From an uncultured Bacteroidota bacterium (GTDB taxonomy: Bacteria > Bacteroidota > Bacteroidia > UKL13-3): a stretch of 36,575 nucleotides of DNA. The notes beneath the pieces were generated by a model. The model worked only from the letters and a program-made list of their open reading frames with translations, was not told the DNA's origin and searched no databases. Below are positions 23,745 through 33,195 of this stretch, piece after piece; within the stretch, counting starts at the first letter, position 1; each line of letters opens with the position of its first letter. The stretch is taken from positions 1-36,575 of the forward strand of contig CAIYNF010000034.1 of assembly GCA_903927505.1 (NCBI GenBank), written 5' to 3'. A program made the position numbers and the translations under genes.

Positions 23745-25832
23745 ATGAATCCTCAATTAACAACAATTTTTGATTTAAGAAATTTAGTAGTTCCAGTTAT
23801 AAATGAAATTTATTATACAACAGATATAGGAATGGAAGGCAATTGGTACTATGATAATACAGATTTAATTTCTTTAGATAATACAGGAACAATTCTTGTT
23901 GGAGTTGGGGGATATAGGTATAAAAGAATTTATGATGGTTATGTTAATGTTAAATGGTTTGGCGCAATTGGTAATGGCGTTGTTGATGATTTTTTTGCAA
24001 TACAAAATGCATTAAATTTCGTTAGTTATGCTTTAGATCCCAATCCATTAGTTTCAGGGGTTTATGGCGGGAATACGCTTTTTTTTCCAAAGGGTGTTTA
24101 TTTGATAAGTGCTACATTATTGGTTGGACAAAATTGTAGGTTGATTGGTGTAAATAATAGATACCATTTTGTATATTCTCAAACCACATCGAGCGGAGGT
24201 ACTGTTATAAAAGCAAACTTTGAGAATCCTGATTTCTGGTTAATAGAATCTGCAACCTTTGAAAATGGCTTGCCAGTTTTGCCGCCATATAATAATGCCT
24301 TAATTAAGGATGGCGGAGAACCAAACAGTTTTTATAATTACATATATCGTATGGGTATAAGTATTGAAAATATTACTATTGATGGTGGTGAAAATATTGC
24401 CTTCGGAGGTGTTCGATTAAGTAATGCTGGAAACTCGATGGTACGTAATGTTGGCTTTTTTAACATAAAATGTGGTTTAATGTTTAATACCTGTTGGGGT
24501 GGGTCAATTGAAAATTGTTTTGTCAACTCTAAACACTATGGCGCATTAGTTTTAGACTGCAATTCAATAATGTTATCTGATTCTTATTTTAGTACTTTTT
24601 CACAAGAAAATCGTGTTGATGAATTACCAAGTTTCATTTATCAGCAAGAAGATTATGCTTTTTGGGATTTAAATGAAAATGTTAAATTTGGAACTACAGG
24701 GGTTTATATTTTAAGAAGTTACGCAGTAGGCATGATTTCAAATGTTGTGGAACAATTTGCAAATGGAATAGGTTGTTTTCAATCCACGGTTTCTTGTAAT
24801 GCAAGTTATTGCGAGGGACACGCTTATTATGGAATTATTGTCGGAATTGAGGATTCTCAATTAATGATGAATGAAGTTCAAATTATTAATGTACAATATG
24901 GTTTTATTTTTGGTAAAAATGCCCAATCAACCATAAACGGAGTTAGTCAAATAAAAAGCCCAGAAAACACTTATTTAAATTGCTTATTTGAAAATAATAT
25001 TTCAAGTAATCGAAGTATTTGTTTTTCAAACACCAATTTTATTTTACGTAAATATAATTCAGAAATTGTATTTTTAGATAATTGTAAATATGGTAAAAAT
25101 ACGGGAAGTCTTTATATAAATCCAAAAGATGGTAGTGATGATAATTATGGATTTACATCCATGGATGCAATTAAAACATTTGATACTGCATTGAAAAGAA
25201 TTCAAAATCAGTCTACTTTAAACCCAATTAAAACAATTTTAATAAAAGGTGCTCCCATTGCTAATTTGCCAAATGATAATATTATAGGTGCAGCGAGAAA
25301 ATCTATAAATCCAATTAAAATTGAAAATTGTGAAATTTTAATATCAACGTACGATGCTGATAGTAATAATCCAAGGGGTAGAATATTTTTTGATGGATTA
25401 ACTAGTGGCTTTGTTGGAATTGGGCAAATTATAATTGGTTCAAATGTAAATCTTTACTTTAAGGATGTGGAATTAACAACAAATACAAATGACATTTTGC
25501 CCACTGTAGTTGGAAATTTAACAGTGTTTGAACTACAAAATTCTTATTGTCAATTAACTTTTGAATATTCTGATTTAACTAATATTGTTTTAAGTACGAT
25601 AAATTTATATAAATATTACAATTTGATTCAAGCTAAAGTTGATCCATTAAATCCATTATTATCTTCAATTGTTGACATAAAATTTCTTAATTGCATAATT
25701 TACAATCATTTTGGGGGGCTTAGTCCAATTCAAAATGGCAACCAAAATTTAAGTGTTATTTGCACCCAGACAAAAAGTTCTAGAGGATTTATTGGTTGGC
25801 AGGATTTTGCTTCCATTTTAAATAATTTTTAA
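23745..25832 (+). CDS. Tail-spike-like right-handed beta-helix protein (pectate lyase 3 superfamily)
   Basis: This 695-residue protein has no signal peptide and no T9SS tail. Residues 30-66 resemble the head of tail-spike proteins (GNWYYDNTD, then GYRYKRIYDG). VNVKWFGAIGNGVVDDFFAIQNAL (67-90) is the hallmark start of the pectate_lyase_3 beta-helix, followed by GGNTLFFPKGVYLIS. Helical repeats run to about residue 450. A second module then starts at about 455 (LYINPKDGSDDNYGF...A.KTFDTAL), another motif seen at the start of beta-helix domains. Catalytic residues cannot be assigned. Such proteins can be phage or injection-system spikes, or polysaccharide-binding proteins; how this one leaves the cell, if it does, is unclear. 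A 28-base gap separates it from the giant T9SS protein gene. Confidence 0.8.
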   Translation: MNPQLTTIFDLRNLVVPVINEIYYTTDIGMEGNWYYDNTDLISLDNTGTILVGVGGYRYKRIYDGYVNVKWFGAIGNGVVDDFFAIQNALNFVSYALDPNPLVSGVYGGNTLFFPKGVYLISATLLVGQNCRLIGVNNRYHFVYSQTTSSGGTVIKANFENPDFWLIESATFENGLPVLPPYNNALIKDGGEPNSFYNYIYRMGISIENITIDGGENIAFGGVRLSNAGNSMVRNVGFFNIKCGLMFNTCWGGSIENCFVNSKHYGALVLDCNSIMLSDSYFSTFSQENRVDELPSFIYQQEDYAFWDLNENVKFGTTGVYILRSYAVGMISNVVEQFANGIGCFQSTVSCNASYCEGHAYYGIIVGIEDSQLMMNEVQIINVQYGFIFGKNAQSTINGVSQIKSPENTYLNCLFENNISSNRSICFSNTNFILRKYNSEIVFLDNCKYGKNTGSLYINPKDGSDDNYGFTSMDAIKTFDTALKRIQNQSTLNPIKTILIKGAPIANLPNDNIIGAARKSINPIKIENCEILISTYDADSNNPRGRIFFDGLTSGFVGIGQIIIGSNVNLYFKDVELTTNTNDILPTVVGNLTVFELQNSYCQLTFEYSDLTNIVLSTINLYKYYNLIQAKVDPLNPLLSSIVDIKFLNCIIYNHFGGLSPIQNGNQNLSVICTQTKSSRGFIGWQDFASILNNF

Positions 25833-25860
25833 AATATTTTTTTTAAGTTAATTTAGTGTC

Positions 25861-28800
25861 ATGAAATTCAAAATCTTACTCGTGTTTTTTTTGCTTTTTA
25901 TTGTTAAAAGCACTAAAGCTCAATATGGGGTAGATTCTTTTTTTGGTATAGCTGGAATTAAAAAACATGTAATGCCAATTACTTACCAAGGGGGTAGTTT
26001 TTATCCTATAGGTTTGATAAAAGATAACCAAAATCGTATATATACTTTTGAAAAGGGAATAGTAAATGGAAACCCTAAAATTGCTATTTCAAGGTGGTTA
26101 AGCTCCAATAAATTGGATACCACTTTTGGCACCTTGGGTTGGGTTAGCATTTCATTCAATAATTCAATTTCAAATAATTTTCAAATTCCCTTATTAACTG
26201 CTGATTATAAATATGTATTTGCTGGTTTTTCTATCAACACGGGTAGTGGCAGAGACTTATGTTTAAGTAGTTTTTTACCTGATGGTTCAATTGATAGTAC
26301 TTTTGGTTTTGGCGGAGTTGCTCAACTTCCTTCCACTATTGGAGATGATAATCCTACAGATATTAAATTACAAAATGATGGAAAAATTATCTTAACAAGT
26401 ACTGAGACCGTTAATTATGATTTTGTTACTATGAGGTTATTGCAAAATGGCAATCCAGATTCTAGTTTTAATGGTATCGGTGTTTCGCGCATAAATTTGT
26501 ATGGAGCAGATTTTGCCCATAAAATAGCTATCCAAAATGATGGAAAAATTTTGGTTGCTGGAGAAGCAACCACAGGAGGTGTTAAGCCAGCCTTGATTCG
26601 ATATTTACCCAATGGCAATTTAGATAGCAGCTTTGGTACCTTTGGTAAATGGGCCCAACCAATTTCGCCAACATTTAATACGCTCGTAGATTTGGCCGTA
26701 TTGAAGGATGGAAATATTATTGGCTTACTTGTTGGCTCAACAATAACAAATAACAGCGTATTAATAAAATGGAATAATGCTGGAAGCCTCTTTTTGGGTT
26801 TTGGCGCTATCGGAACAAAAATTTTAGACCACGGATTAAGTACTTCTATGTTAGTTGATACTATTGGAAACAGTTATATCCTTGCAGGTAATATTATCAG
26901 AAAATACAAATTGGATGGCACCCGTGATTCTTTATTTGGTAGCTATCTAAACCAATATGATTTTAATATACATACCCAAGGCAATGCAAGTTTTTTAATT
27001 GAGCGGCAATCAGGTAATTTTATAATATTAGGAAAAAAAACTAATGGCGCTAATATAGATCTAGTTTTGAGTGGCATAGATACCTTAGGTCAAATAGTTC
27101 CAGGATTTGGATTAGGTGGAATAATTTCAACTCCAATTAGTTTTAATACACTCAATAGTGTTTTTACAGTAAATGCGAGCCTTTGTTTATCCGATGGCTC
27201 ATTACTTTTAGCTGGAAATGCTTTGGTTAATTCTGTTAATTATGGAGTTGTTAGCAAATATTTAGCAAATGGGTATTTAGATTCTAGTTTTGCGAATCAA
27301 GGTAAATTTATCTACCCTGCGAGTGGCGCTGTATTTTGTGACCTTGTTCAATGTGCTGATCAATCTATAATATTGGGATTAAAAATTGATTACCAAACGA
27401 CGAAATATTTTTATCAAGTTATCAAATTAAGTCAAACAGGTATTAGAATATTTGGGTTTGGAAACAACGGCGTAGTAGCAGATTCTGGACTTTTTATTGA
27501 ACCAGCAGCTAATCATTTGTTTAAAATTTCACTTTATAATTCTAATTATTTTTTAGTTGGGTTGCGTGGCATTAAACGTTTCAATTTAAATGGTGTTTTG
27601 GATACTAATTTTGTTTCAACACCTATGATAATTAGAACACTGTTGGTTGAGAGAAATGGAAAAATTGTTGTGGCAAATGATAGCTGTTTGGTACGCTTTA
27701 TAGCTACTGGCGTTTTTGACCCTACTTTCGCAATTGGTGGATATTATACTAGGTATGTTTTAACTGGGTGTTCACCAGGTTATAAAGCCTATTTTAAAAC
27801 AAATAAAATACAATATGAAAATGGGGGTTTTAGATTACTCTTATCTGGTGGTTATATAGATCAAATTTGTTTTGGAGCAGTTGTAGCTAGAGATAAATGG
27901 ATTAGAATTAATGAAGAAGGAATTGAAGATTTATTGCCCTTGCCAGCTTTTGGAATTGTTTCTGGTTATGGCATGGATCAAATCTCTCTTCCAATGCCTG
28001 ATCAATCTTTTCTCGCTGCAAGTAAGCGTCATGTTTCAAATTCAACCTTGGGTACTCATTTTTCTTTTGTAAGTAAGGTAAAAAGTAATGGGCTAATTGA
28101 TTCAACATTTGGACAAAATGGAACAATTTATGGGGAAAAAGGAGTTTTTAATTTCAGTTCTGTATCACAAACAATGGGACATTCTCTTGCTAGTTCTCCC
28201 AATAATGGTATTTGGTATATCAGAACTTTTTTGGATTCAATTTATCTTTCAAAATTAAAAGTTGCTTTAGAGTACAACCTCGATTTTACTTCTAATAAGC
28301 AATTTGTAGGTTTTGGAGACTCCATTCATTTGACAAGTTCACCCAATATTATTCCATTGCGCTACCAGTGGATTATGTCAACAAATAATTTTAGGTATCT
28401 AAATGGTACAGATTCAAGTTCAGCAAATCCAATAATTCAATTTTTTAGAAGCGGCGTATACTCAATTACCTTAAAGGCTTTTTATCAAGATACAATAATT
28501 CAAGTTAGCAAAATCAATTTAATAAGCTTATCGGCAGAAGTATCCATTTCTGCAAATAAAAATCAATTGTTAGCACCAGATTCAGTTATTCTAAATCCAA
28601 TTTACAATGGCAATCCAACCGCTTTTCAATGGCAAATAGGTCCCAAAGATTTTGTCTATTTAAATCAAACAGATTCTATAAGTCATAATCCTAAGGTTTA
28701 TTTCCCATTATTTGGAAATCATTCCATACAATTAAAATTGACTTATGCAGATACCGTTATTGTAATTGACAGGCCTAACTATATTACAGGAAATTGGTTT

Positions 28801-31161
28801 TGGTCACTCAATTTTTATTCAAATCTGAACAATATTGGTTTTGGTGATACCGTTAGGTTATATCCGCAAACCAATGGCGTTATAAGTACCTATAGGTGGT
28901 TATTCCCTTCAGGCAGCGTTAAATATTTGTGCAATACAGATTCTAACTCTGCGCAGCCAATAGTTCAATTGAAGCGCGTATTGAATTATGATATTACCCT
29001 ATTCGCAAAATTTGGTGATTCCTCCATTAGTGTTACCAAAATAGGACTGATAACATTGATGCCACAAATAATTTTTAATTGTGATAAAAATCCAATTTTT
29101 AAACCAGATACTGTTCAATTTAATTCACAGGTAAATGGCACTCCAAATAGTTTTAAATGGCGCATTTTGCCTAACATAAATACCTTTACTAATGGAACAG
29201 ATTCTTCCAGTAAAAATCCCCGTATTTATTTTCCAATTTATGGAAATTTTACAGTTGAGCTAAGTGTTAATTATCCTGATACGGTTTTGGTTCGGCGACA
29301 AGAAAATTATATAAGCTCAAATTGGTTTTGGACTTTCTCTACTTCTTCAGATAAAAATACGGTAGGCTTTGGAGATACTGTTCATCTATACGCAGCAGCT
29401 ACAGGGCCAGTTAGTTCATATCAGTGGCACTTCCCTGCAGGGTCTGTGGTCTTTGTGGCGGGTACAAATTTGAACTCACAAAACCCTGTTATTCGCATCA
29501 AAAAAGTTGGGTCTATTATTCCTCAGGTTCAAGTTAATTATCCAGATACTTTTAAATTACTAACATTGTCATCAATTCAATTGATTTCACAAATAGACTT
29601 TTCTGCAAACAAAACAATACTCACAGGTCCTGATACCATTGTATTGAATCCTATTTTAACAGGAAAATTTAATTCTATTAAATGGCAAATCGGTCCAAAA
29701 CAAACTCAATTTATAAATGGTACCGATTCTCTTTCTCTAAATCCTGTAGTTTATATTCCAGTTTTTGGAAAGTATCATATTCAGTTAACAATTATTTATC
29801 CTGATACCGAGTTAATCATATCAAAAAGTAATTATATTCAATCAAATTGGATTTGGAACTTAGATATTGTTACCAATAAAACCATCATTATGCAAGGTGA
29901 TACGCTCATTTTGCATGCTAGCTCAAACGGGAATATTTTGAATTACCAATGGCATTTGCCTTTAGATAAAATTTCCTACTTAAATGGAACAGATTCCACT
30001 TCGGCCTTTCCAATATTTAAAATACTTAGTACAGGGTATTTTAACGTTGGTTTAACAGCAGAATACAGTGATACTTCGTTGTTTGTGTCTAGGAGTAATT
30101 TAATTCATGTTTATCCTGAATTGAATTTTACGGCTAGTAAGACGGCAATTGGCTTTGGCGACACTGTTTATTTTCAACCTATTACTAATGGAATTAATCC
30201 AAATTATACCTGGAATTTTCCGGCAGGTATGGTACGTTATGTTAATGGAACTAACCAAAATTCTTCAAGTCCAGCTCTTCAATTTATTCATTCTGGAAAT
30301 TTCAGGGTAGGCTTAACGGCAAATTTTTTAGATACAGCCTTATATGTTGAAAAATTAAATTTTATCAATCTTTCCATTAATGTTGATTTTACTGCCAATA
30401 AAACTATAATTGGATTTGGAGATACGGTTTATTTTCAACCTAATTCGAATGGAGGTAATTCAAATTATAATTGGAGTTTTCCTAATGGTTCGGTTCGTTA
30501 TTTAAATGGCACCAACAAAAATTCCTCTATTCCAATAGTGCAATTTATTCATTCAGGAGTTTTTAGTATTGGATTAACAATTAATTATTCTGATACATCA
30601 TTTTTTGTTGAAAAATTAAATTACATTAATCTTTCGGTTATTGCTGATTTTTTCGCCAGTAAAACTAGCCTTACCCATTCGGATACCGTAACCTTAACAC
30701 CAGTTTCCAATGGTCATCCCCTAAATTATCATTGGTCTATTGGCACTGGTCCTTATACCTATGTTGCTCCTTTCGATTCCAATTCAATTATAACACAAAT
30801 CTATATTCAACAATCTGGCATTTATTCTGTAGCACTTAGAATAAATTACTTAGATACCTCCATTTTACTGGTCAAAAATGATTTGATTCATTCTACTATT
30901 ACTGGTTTAAAAATAAATTCAAATCCTTTATATAATGTATTTCCAAATCCTAGTAATGATAAAGTCTATATTGAAACAATTCAATTTAAGGCTGCTGTTT
31001 TTTGGAATTTATATGATGCTCAAGGTAAATGGGTGAAAGGAAGTTCTATAGATAGTAAAACGAGATATGAAATTCAACTTCCTGAAGCATCAGGAATTTA
31101 TTTACTTCATATTGTTGATGAAAATAATACGAGACTTATTTATAAAATAATTAAAGAATAG
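25861..31161 (+). CDS. Giant T9SS-sorted surface protein with delta-60 and Ig/PKD-like repeats
   Basis: This 1766-residue protein has a signal peptide (MKFKILLVFFLLFIVKSTKA). Residues 21 to about 800 carry delta-60-type repeats (patterns such as PDGSIDSTFGFGG, LQNDGKIIL, PNGNLDSSFG), which probably form a propeller. Residues 804-1680 are ten Ig/PKD-like repeats of 85-90 residues, each with a GDTV-type strand, a Trp strand, an NGTDS/NGTN turn and a final DT strand. The last 80 residues (VFPNPSNDKVYIE...GIYLLHIVD...IYKIIKE) form a type A T9SS sorting domain. It is likely a surface adhesin or very long secreted protein. No enzyme domain was recognised. It starts 28 bases after the beta-helix gene. 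Confidence 0.92.
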   Translation: MKFKILLVFFLLFIVKSTKAQYGVDSFFGIAGIKKHVMPITYQGGSFYPIGLIKDNQNRIYTFEKGIVNGNPKIAISRWLSSNKLDTTFGTLGWVSISFNNSISNNFQIPLLTADYKYVFAGFSINTGSGRDLCLSSFLPDGSIDSTFGFGGVAQLPSTIGDDNPTDIKLQNDGKIILTSTETVNYDFVTMRLLQNGNPDSSFNGIGVSRINLYGADFAHKIAIQNDGKILVAGEATTGGVKPALIRYLPNGNLDSSFGTFGKWAQPISPTFNTLVDLAVLKDGNIIGLLVGSTITNNSVLIKWNNAGSLFLGFGAIGTKILDHGLSTSMLVDTIGNSYILAGNIIRKYKLDGTRDSLFGSYLNQYDFNIHTQGNASFLIERQSGNFIILGKKTNGANIDLVLSGIDTLGQIVPGFGLGGIISTPISFNTLNSVFTVNASLCLSDGSLLLAGNALVNSVNYGVVSKYLANGYLDSSFANQGKFIYPASGAVFCDLVQCADQSIILGLKIDYQTTKYFYQVIKLSQTGIRIFGFGNNGVVADSGLFIEPAANHLFKISLYNSNYFLVGLRGIKRFNLNGVLDTNFVSTPMIIRTLLVERNGKIVVANDSCLVRFIATGVFDPTFAIGGYYTRYVLTGCSPGYKAYFKTNKIQYENGGFRLLLSGGYIDQICFGAVVARDKWIRINEEGIEDLLPLPAFGIVSGYGMDQISLPMPDQSFLAASKRHVSNSTLGTHFSFVSKVKSNGLIDSTFGQNGTIYGEKGVFNFSSVSQTMGHSLASSPNNGIWYIRTFLDSIYLSKLKVALEYNLDFTSNKQFVGFGDSIHLTSSPNIIPLRYQWIMSTNNFRYLNGTDSSSANPIIQFFRSGVYSITLKAFYQDTIIQVSKINLISLSAEVSISANKNQLLAPDSVILNPIYNGNPTAFQWQIGPKDFVYLNQTDSISHNPKVYFPLFGNHSIQLKLTYADTVIVIDRPNYITGNWFWSLNFYSNLNNIGFGDTVRLYPQTNGVISTYRWLFPSGSVKYLCNTDSNSAQPIVQLKRVLNYDITLFAKFGDSSISVTKIGLITLMPQIIFNCDKNPIFKPDTVQFNSQVNGTPNSFKWRILPNINTFTNGTDSSSKNPRIYFPIYGNFTVELSVNYPDTVLVRRQENYISSNWFWTFSTSSDKNTVGFGDTVHLYAAATGPVSSYQWHFPAGSVVFVAGTNLNSQNPVIRIKKVGSIIPQVQVNYPDTFKLLTLSSIQLISQIDFSANKTILTGPDTIVLNPILTGKFNSIKWQIGPKQTQFINGTDSLSLNPVVYIPVFGKYHIQLTIIYPDTELIISKSNYIQSNWIWNLDIVTNKTIIMQGDTLILHASSNGNILNYQWHLPLDKISYLNGTDSTSAFPIFKILSTGYFNVGLTAEYSDTSLFVSRSNLIHVYPELNFTASKTAIGFGDTVYFQPITNGINPNYTWNFPAGMVRYVNGTNQNSSSPALQFIHSGNFRVGLTANFLDTALYVEKLNFINLSINVDFTANKTIIGFGDTVYFQPNSNGGNSNYNWSFPNGSVRYLNGTNKNSSIPIVQFIHSGVFSIGLTINYSDTSFFVEKLNYINLSVIADFFASKTSLTHSDTVTLTPVSNGHPLNYHWSIGTGPYTYVAPFDSNSIITQIYIQQSGIYSVALRINYLDTSILLVKNDLIHSTITGLKINSNPLYNVFPNPSNDKVYIETIQFKAAVFWNLYDAQGKWVKGSSIDSKTRYEIQLPEASGIYLLHIVDENNTRLIYKIIKE
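28270..30900 (+). repeat. Ten tandem Ig/PKD-like repeats inside the giant T9SS protein
   Basis: Unit starts are visible at 28270, 28537, 29065, 29593, 30118, 30379 and 30640, with intermediate units between 28537 and 30118. Units 2-7 form three double units of 528, 528 and 525 bases, each with the NYI..NW(F/I)W junction in the middle. Units 8 and 9 are both 261 bases and very alike. Confidence 0.85.
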
Positions 31162-31167
31162 CAAAGT

Positions 31168-31199
31168 GGTTCAGACTTTTTTTGTTTATTTGTTGAACC
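31168..31199 (+). terminator. Possible terminator after the giant protein gene
   Basis: GGTTCA (31168-31173) pairs with TGAACC (31194-31199) over a 20-base T-rich loop, 6 bases after the stop codon. No good T-run follows, so it is weak. Confidence 0.25.
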
Positions 31200-31352
31200 C
31201 AACATTGTTTTAGTTACAAAAGGTATTAAAAAGCAATTTTATGTATTTGTATCAAAAATAAGTAAAGGAGAATTAATTCATTTGAAAAACAATATTGTTA
31301 AAAAACAAATAGGTCCTGGTCCCCGTTGCTTGAAGACAATTACCAACACCAA

Positions 31353-31463
31353 TTATTGTTAGCATTTACAACTCCCTTTTCTTAAGAAACACCGCTCCAA
31401 GTTTCCCTATCTAAACTCCTATACTGTATGGCTTCTGCCAAGTGTTCAATTTTTATTTCTTCG
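31353..31463. repeat. Right copy of the 111-bp direct repeat (yifB 3' end)
   Basis: This copy is part of the intact yifB gene and its downstream flank. See the left copy at 17893-18003; 109 of 111 bases are identical. Confidence 0.95.
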
Positions 31464-32935
31464 CTTCCTGCTAAATCACTTATGGTGCGGGCAACTTTTA
31501 AAATTCTATCGTAAGCCCGTGCAGATAATTGCAATTTATTCATAGCGGTTTTTAATAAATTTTGGCCAATGGGTGTGAGTTGGCAATACTCCCTGGCCAT
31601 GGTTGAACTCATTTGTGCATTGCAAAAAATTTCTTCCAAATGCGCGTAGCGTTGGTATTGTATTTCTCTTGCGGCAACTACCCTGTCTCTAATACTTGCG
31701 CTGCTCTCCGCTTTTCGGTGGTCTGTTAATTGGTCAAAATTTACAGGCGTTACCTCAATATGAATATCAATTCTGTCTAACAGCGGTCCAGATATTTTAC
31801 TCAAATATTTTTGTACCACCGTTTGCCCACATACACATTCTTTTTCTGGGTGGTTAAAGTAGCCACAAGGGCATGGGTTCATGCTTGCCACCAACATAAA
31901 ACTGCTTGGGTATTCAATAGAAAATTTGGCACGCGAAATGCTTACTTTTCTTTCTTCTAAGGGTTGGCGCATTACCTCCAAAACGGTACGTTTAAATTCT
32001 GGCAATTCGTCTAAAAACAATACGCCATTATGTGCCAATGAAATTTCTCCAGGGTTGGGAATATTTCCTCCACCAACTAGGGCAACATCGCTAATGGTAT
32101 GGTGCGGTGCCCTAAAAGGCCGCAGGTACATTAAGGCGCTGTTCTTGTTTAATTTTCCTGCTACCGAGTGAATTTTAGTGGTTTCTAAAGCCTCCTGTAA
32201 ACTCAAAGGCGGAAGTATGCTGGGCAGGCGCTTGGCAAGCATGGTTTTTCCTGCACCTGGAGGACCAATTAATATGGCGTTATGACCGCCCGCTGCCGCA
32301 ATTTCTAATGCACGTTTGATGTTTTCTTGGCCACGTACATCTGCAAAATCATCAATGAGTTTTAGCTGGCTTTCTTCAAACTCTTTGCGCGTATCCATTT
32401 CAAATTTTTGTAAGCTGTTTTCAATGCCATTAAAAAAATTAATTACCTCAGAAATATTGTCTGCACCATATACTTTTAAATTATTGACAATGGCCGCTTC
32501 ACGTGCATTTTCTTTGGGTAAAATAAAACCCTCAAAACCTTCTTTGCGGGCTTCAATTGCAATGGGCAAGGCTCCTTTAATGGGTTTTAAGGTGCCGTCT
32601 AATGCCAACTCGCCCATGATAATGTATTTGTGAATTTCCTCGCTTTTTAACTGCTCTGTTGCGGCCATATAACCAATGGCCAGCGGCAAATCATAGGCAC
32701 TTCCTTCTTTCCTAATATCTGCCGGCGCCATGTTTACCACAATCTTTTGCCTTGGCAAGGTATAATTGTTAAATTTTAAGGCGCTTTCTATGCGTTGTAA
32801 GCTCTCTTTTACTGCATTGTCTGGCAGGCCCACCAAAAAATACCCAATGCCATTTCCCTGTCCGGCATTTACCTCAATGGTTATGGTAACCGCATTTACG
32901 CCATATACAGCACTTCCAAATGTTCTAATTAGCAT
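31382..32935 (-). CDS. yifB: YifB/ComM family Mg-chelatase-like AAA+ ATPase
   Basis: This 517-residue cytosolic protein has the YifB N-terminal domain ([20 protein letters not shown] near 21-39, then [20 protein letters not shown] near 66-85), Walker [21 protein letters not shown] (224-243), Walker [12 protein letters not shown], and a Cys-rich [19 protein letters not shown] insert. Its C-terminal domain is the Mg-chelatase type. The ComM homologue in other bacteria is a branch-migration helicase that helps integrate transformed DNA. The length is complete. The last 26 codons and 29 downstream bases are duplicated at 17893-18003, so the present 3' end may have been brought by the island. comM is a known insertion site for resistance islands in Acinetobacter. 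Confidence 0.96.
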   Translation of the reverse strand: MLIRTFGSAVYGVNAVTITIEVNAGQGNGIGYFLVGLPDNAVKESLQRIESALKFNNYTLPRQKIVVNMAPADIRKEGSAYDLPLAIGYMAATEQLKSEEIHKYIIMGELALDGTLKPIKGALPIAIEARKEGFEGFILPKENAREAAIVNNLKVYGADNISEVINFFNGIENSLQKFEMDTRKEFEESQLKLIDDFADVRGQENIKRALEIAAAGGHNAILIGPPGAGKTMLAKRLPSILPPLSLQEALETTKIHSVAGKLNKNSALMYLRPFRAPHHTISDVALVGGGNIPNPGEISLAHNGVLFLDELPEFKRTVLEVMRQPLEERKVSISRAKFSIEYPSSFMLVASMNPCPCGYFNHPEKECVCGQTVVQKYLSKISGPLLDRIDIHIEVTPVNFDQLTDHRKAESSASIRDRVVAAREIQYQRYAHLEEIFCNAQMSSTMAREYCQLTPIGQNLLKTAMNKLQLSARAYDRILKVARTISDLAGSEEIKIEHLAEAIQYRSLDRETWSGVS

Positions 32936-33040
32936 TTTCTATTTTATTTTTTTTGCCCAATAATTACCTCCGCAAATAAACCTTTGTATTTGGAAAATAA
33001 TAATTTTACATGACCCAAAAAGGGCGTTAAATCAGGTAAA

Positions 33041-33068
33041 CCGGATTTTTTTACTCCGGCCATTTTTT
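33041..33068 (+). promoter_or_regulatory. Hairpin with T-run upstream of feoA
   Basis: CCGGA (33041-33045) pairs with TCCGG (33055-33059) and is followed by a T-run (33063-33068). It lies between divergent genes with nothing to terminate on the plus strand except a long upstream leader, so it may be an attenuator-like element, or chance. Confidence 0.3.
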
Positions 33069-33115
33069 ACTTTCACATTATTTTTACAGTGCTTTTTTTG
33101 TGCAATTATTTTGGG

Positions 33116-33129
33116 TTGGTTCGAACCAA
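33116..33129. promoter_or_regulatory. 14-bp palindrome in the feoAB promoter region
   Basis: TTGGTTCGAACCAA is a perfect palindrome 66 bases before feoA ATG 33196. It is a good candidate operator for a metal-responsive dimeric regulator (Fur- or DtxR-type), which usually control feoAB; the sequence does not match a consensus that I can assert. Confidence 0.45.
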
Positions 33130-33131
33130 AG

Positions 33132-33148
33132 CCCTTATTTTTAAAGGG
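33132..33148 (+). promoter_or_regulatory. Second hairpin just upstream of feoA
   Basis: CCCTT (33132-33136) pairs with AAGGG (33144-33148) over a 7-base ATTTTTA loop, three bases after the palindrome at 33116-33129. It may be part of the same regulatory region or the 5' leader of the mRNA. Confidence 0.3.
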
Positions 33149-33195
33149 TGACAACAATCATTTTGATGCAGTTTAGAAAAAGTCTAAATTGCGCC

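Larger units (their letters stand above)
17893..31463. mobile_element. Putative genomic island bracketed by 3'-yifB direct repeats
   Basis: The block between two near-identical 111-bp copies of the yifB 3' end is 13,460 bases long (repeat to repeat), A+T-rich, and contains only accessory genes: exported proteins, a signalling operon, a tail-spike-like protein and a giant T9SS-sorted protein. The right repeat is part of intact yifB and the left one is orphaned, in the same orientation. This is what insertion at a gene's 3' end with replacement of that end produces. No integrase, transposase or excisionase is seen, so either it is a non-autonomous or decayed element, or the repeat arose by another form of recombination such as transformation-mediated capture. 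Confidence 0.5.

Noticed and set aside
27908-28126. 72-codon minus-strand frame inside the giant protein gene
   Set aside because: It lies within the continuous 1766-codon gene; no domain or start signal supports it.
28270-30900. Tandem repeats that might be read as a CRISPR-like or satellite array
   Set aside because: The repeats stay in frame, diverge at codon level and encode Ig/PKD-like domains, so they are protein repeats. No short direct repeats with unique spacers occur anywhere in the window.
17893-31463. IS element or transposon as the explanation for the island
   Set aside because: No transposase gene, terminal inverted repeats or short target-site duplication is visible; the ends are a direct copy of the yifB 3' end instead.
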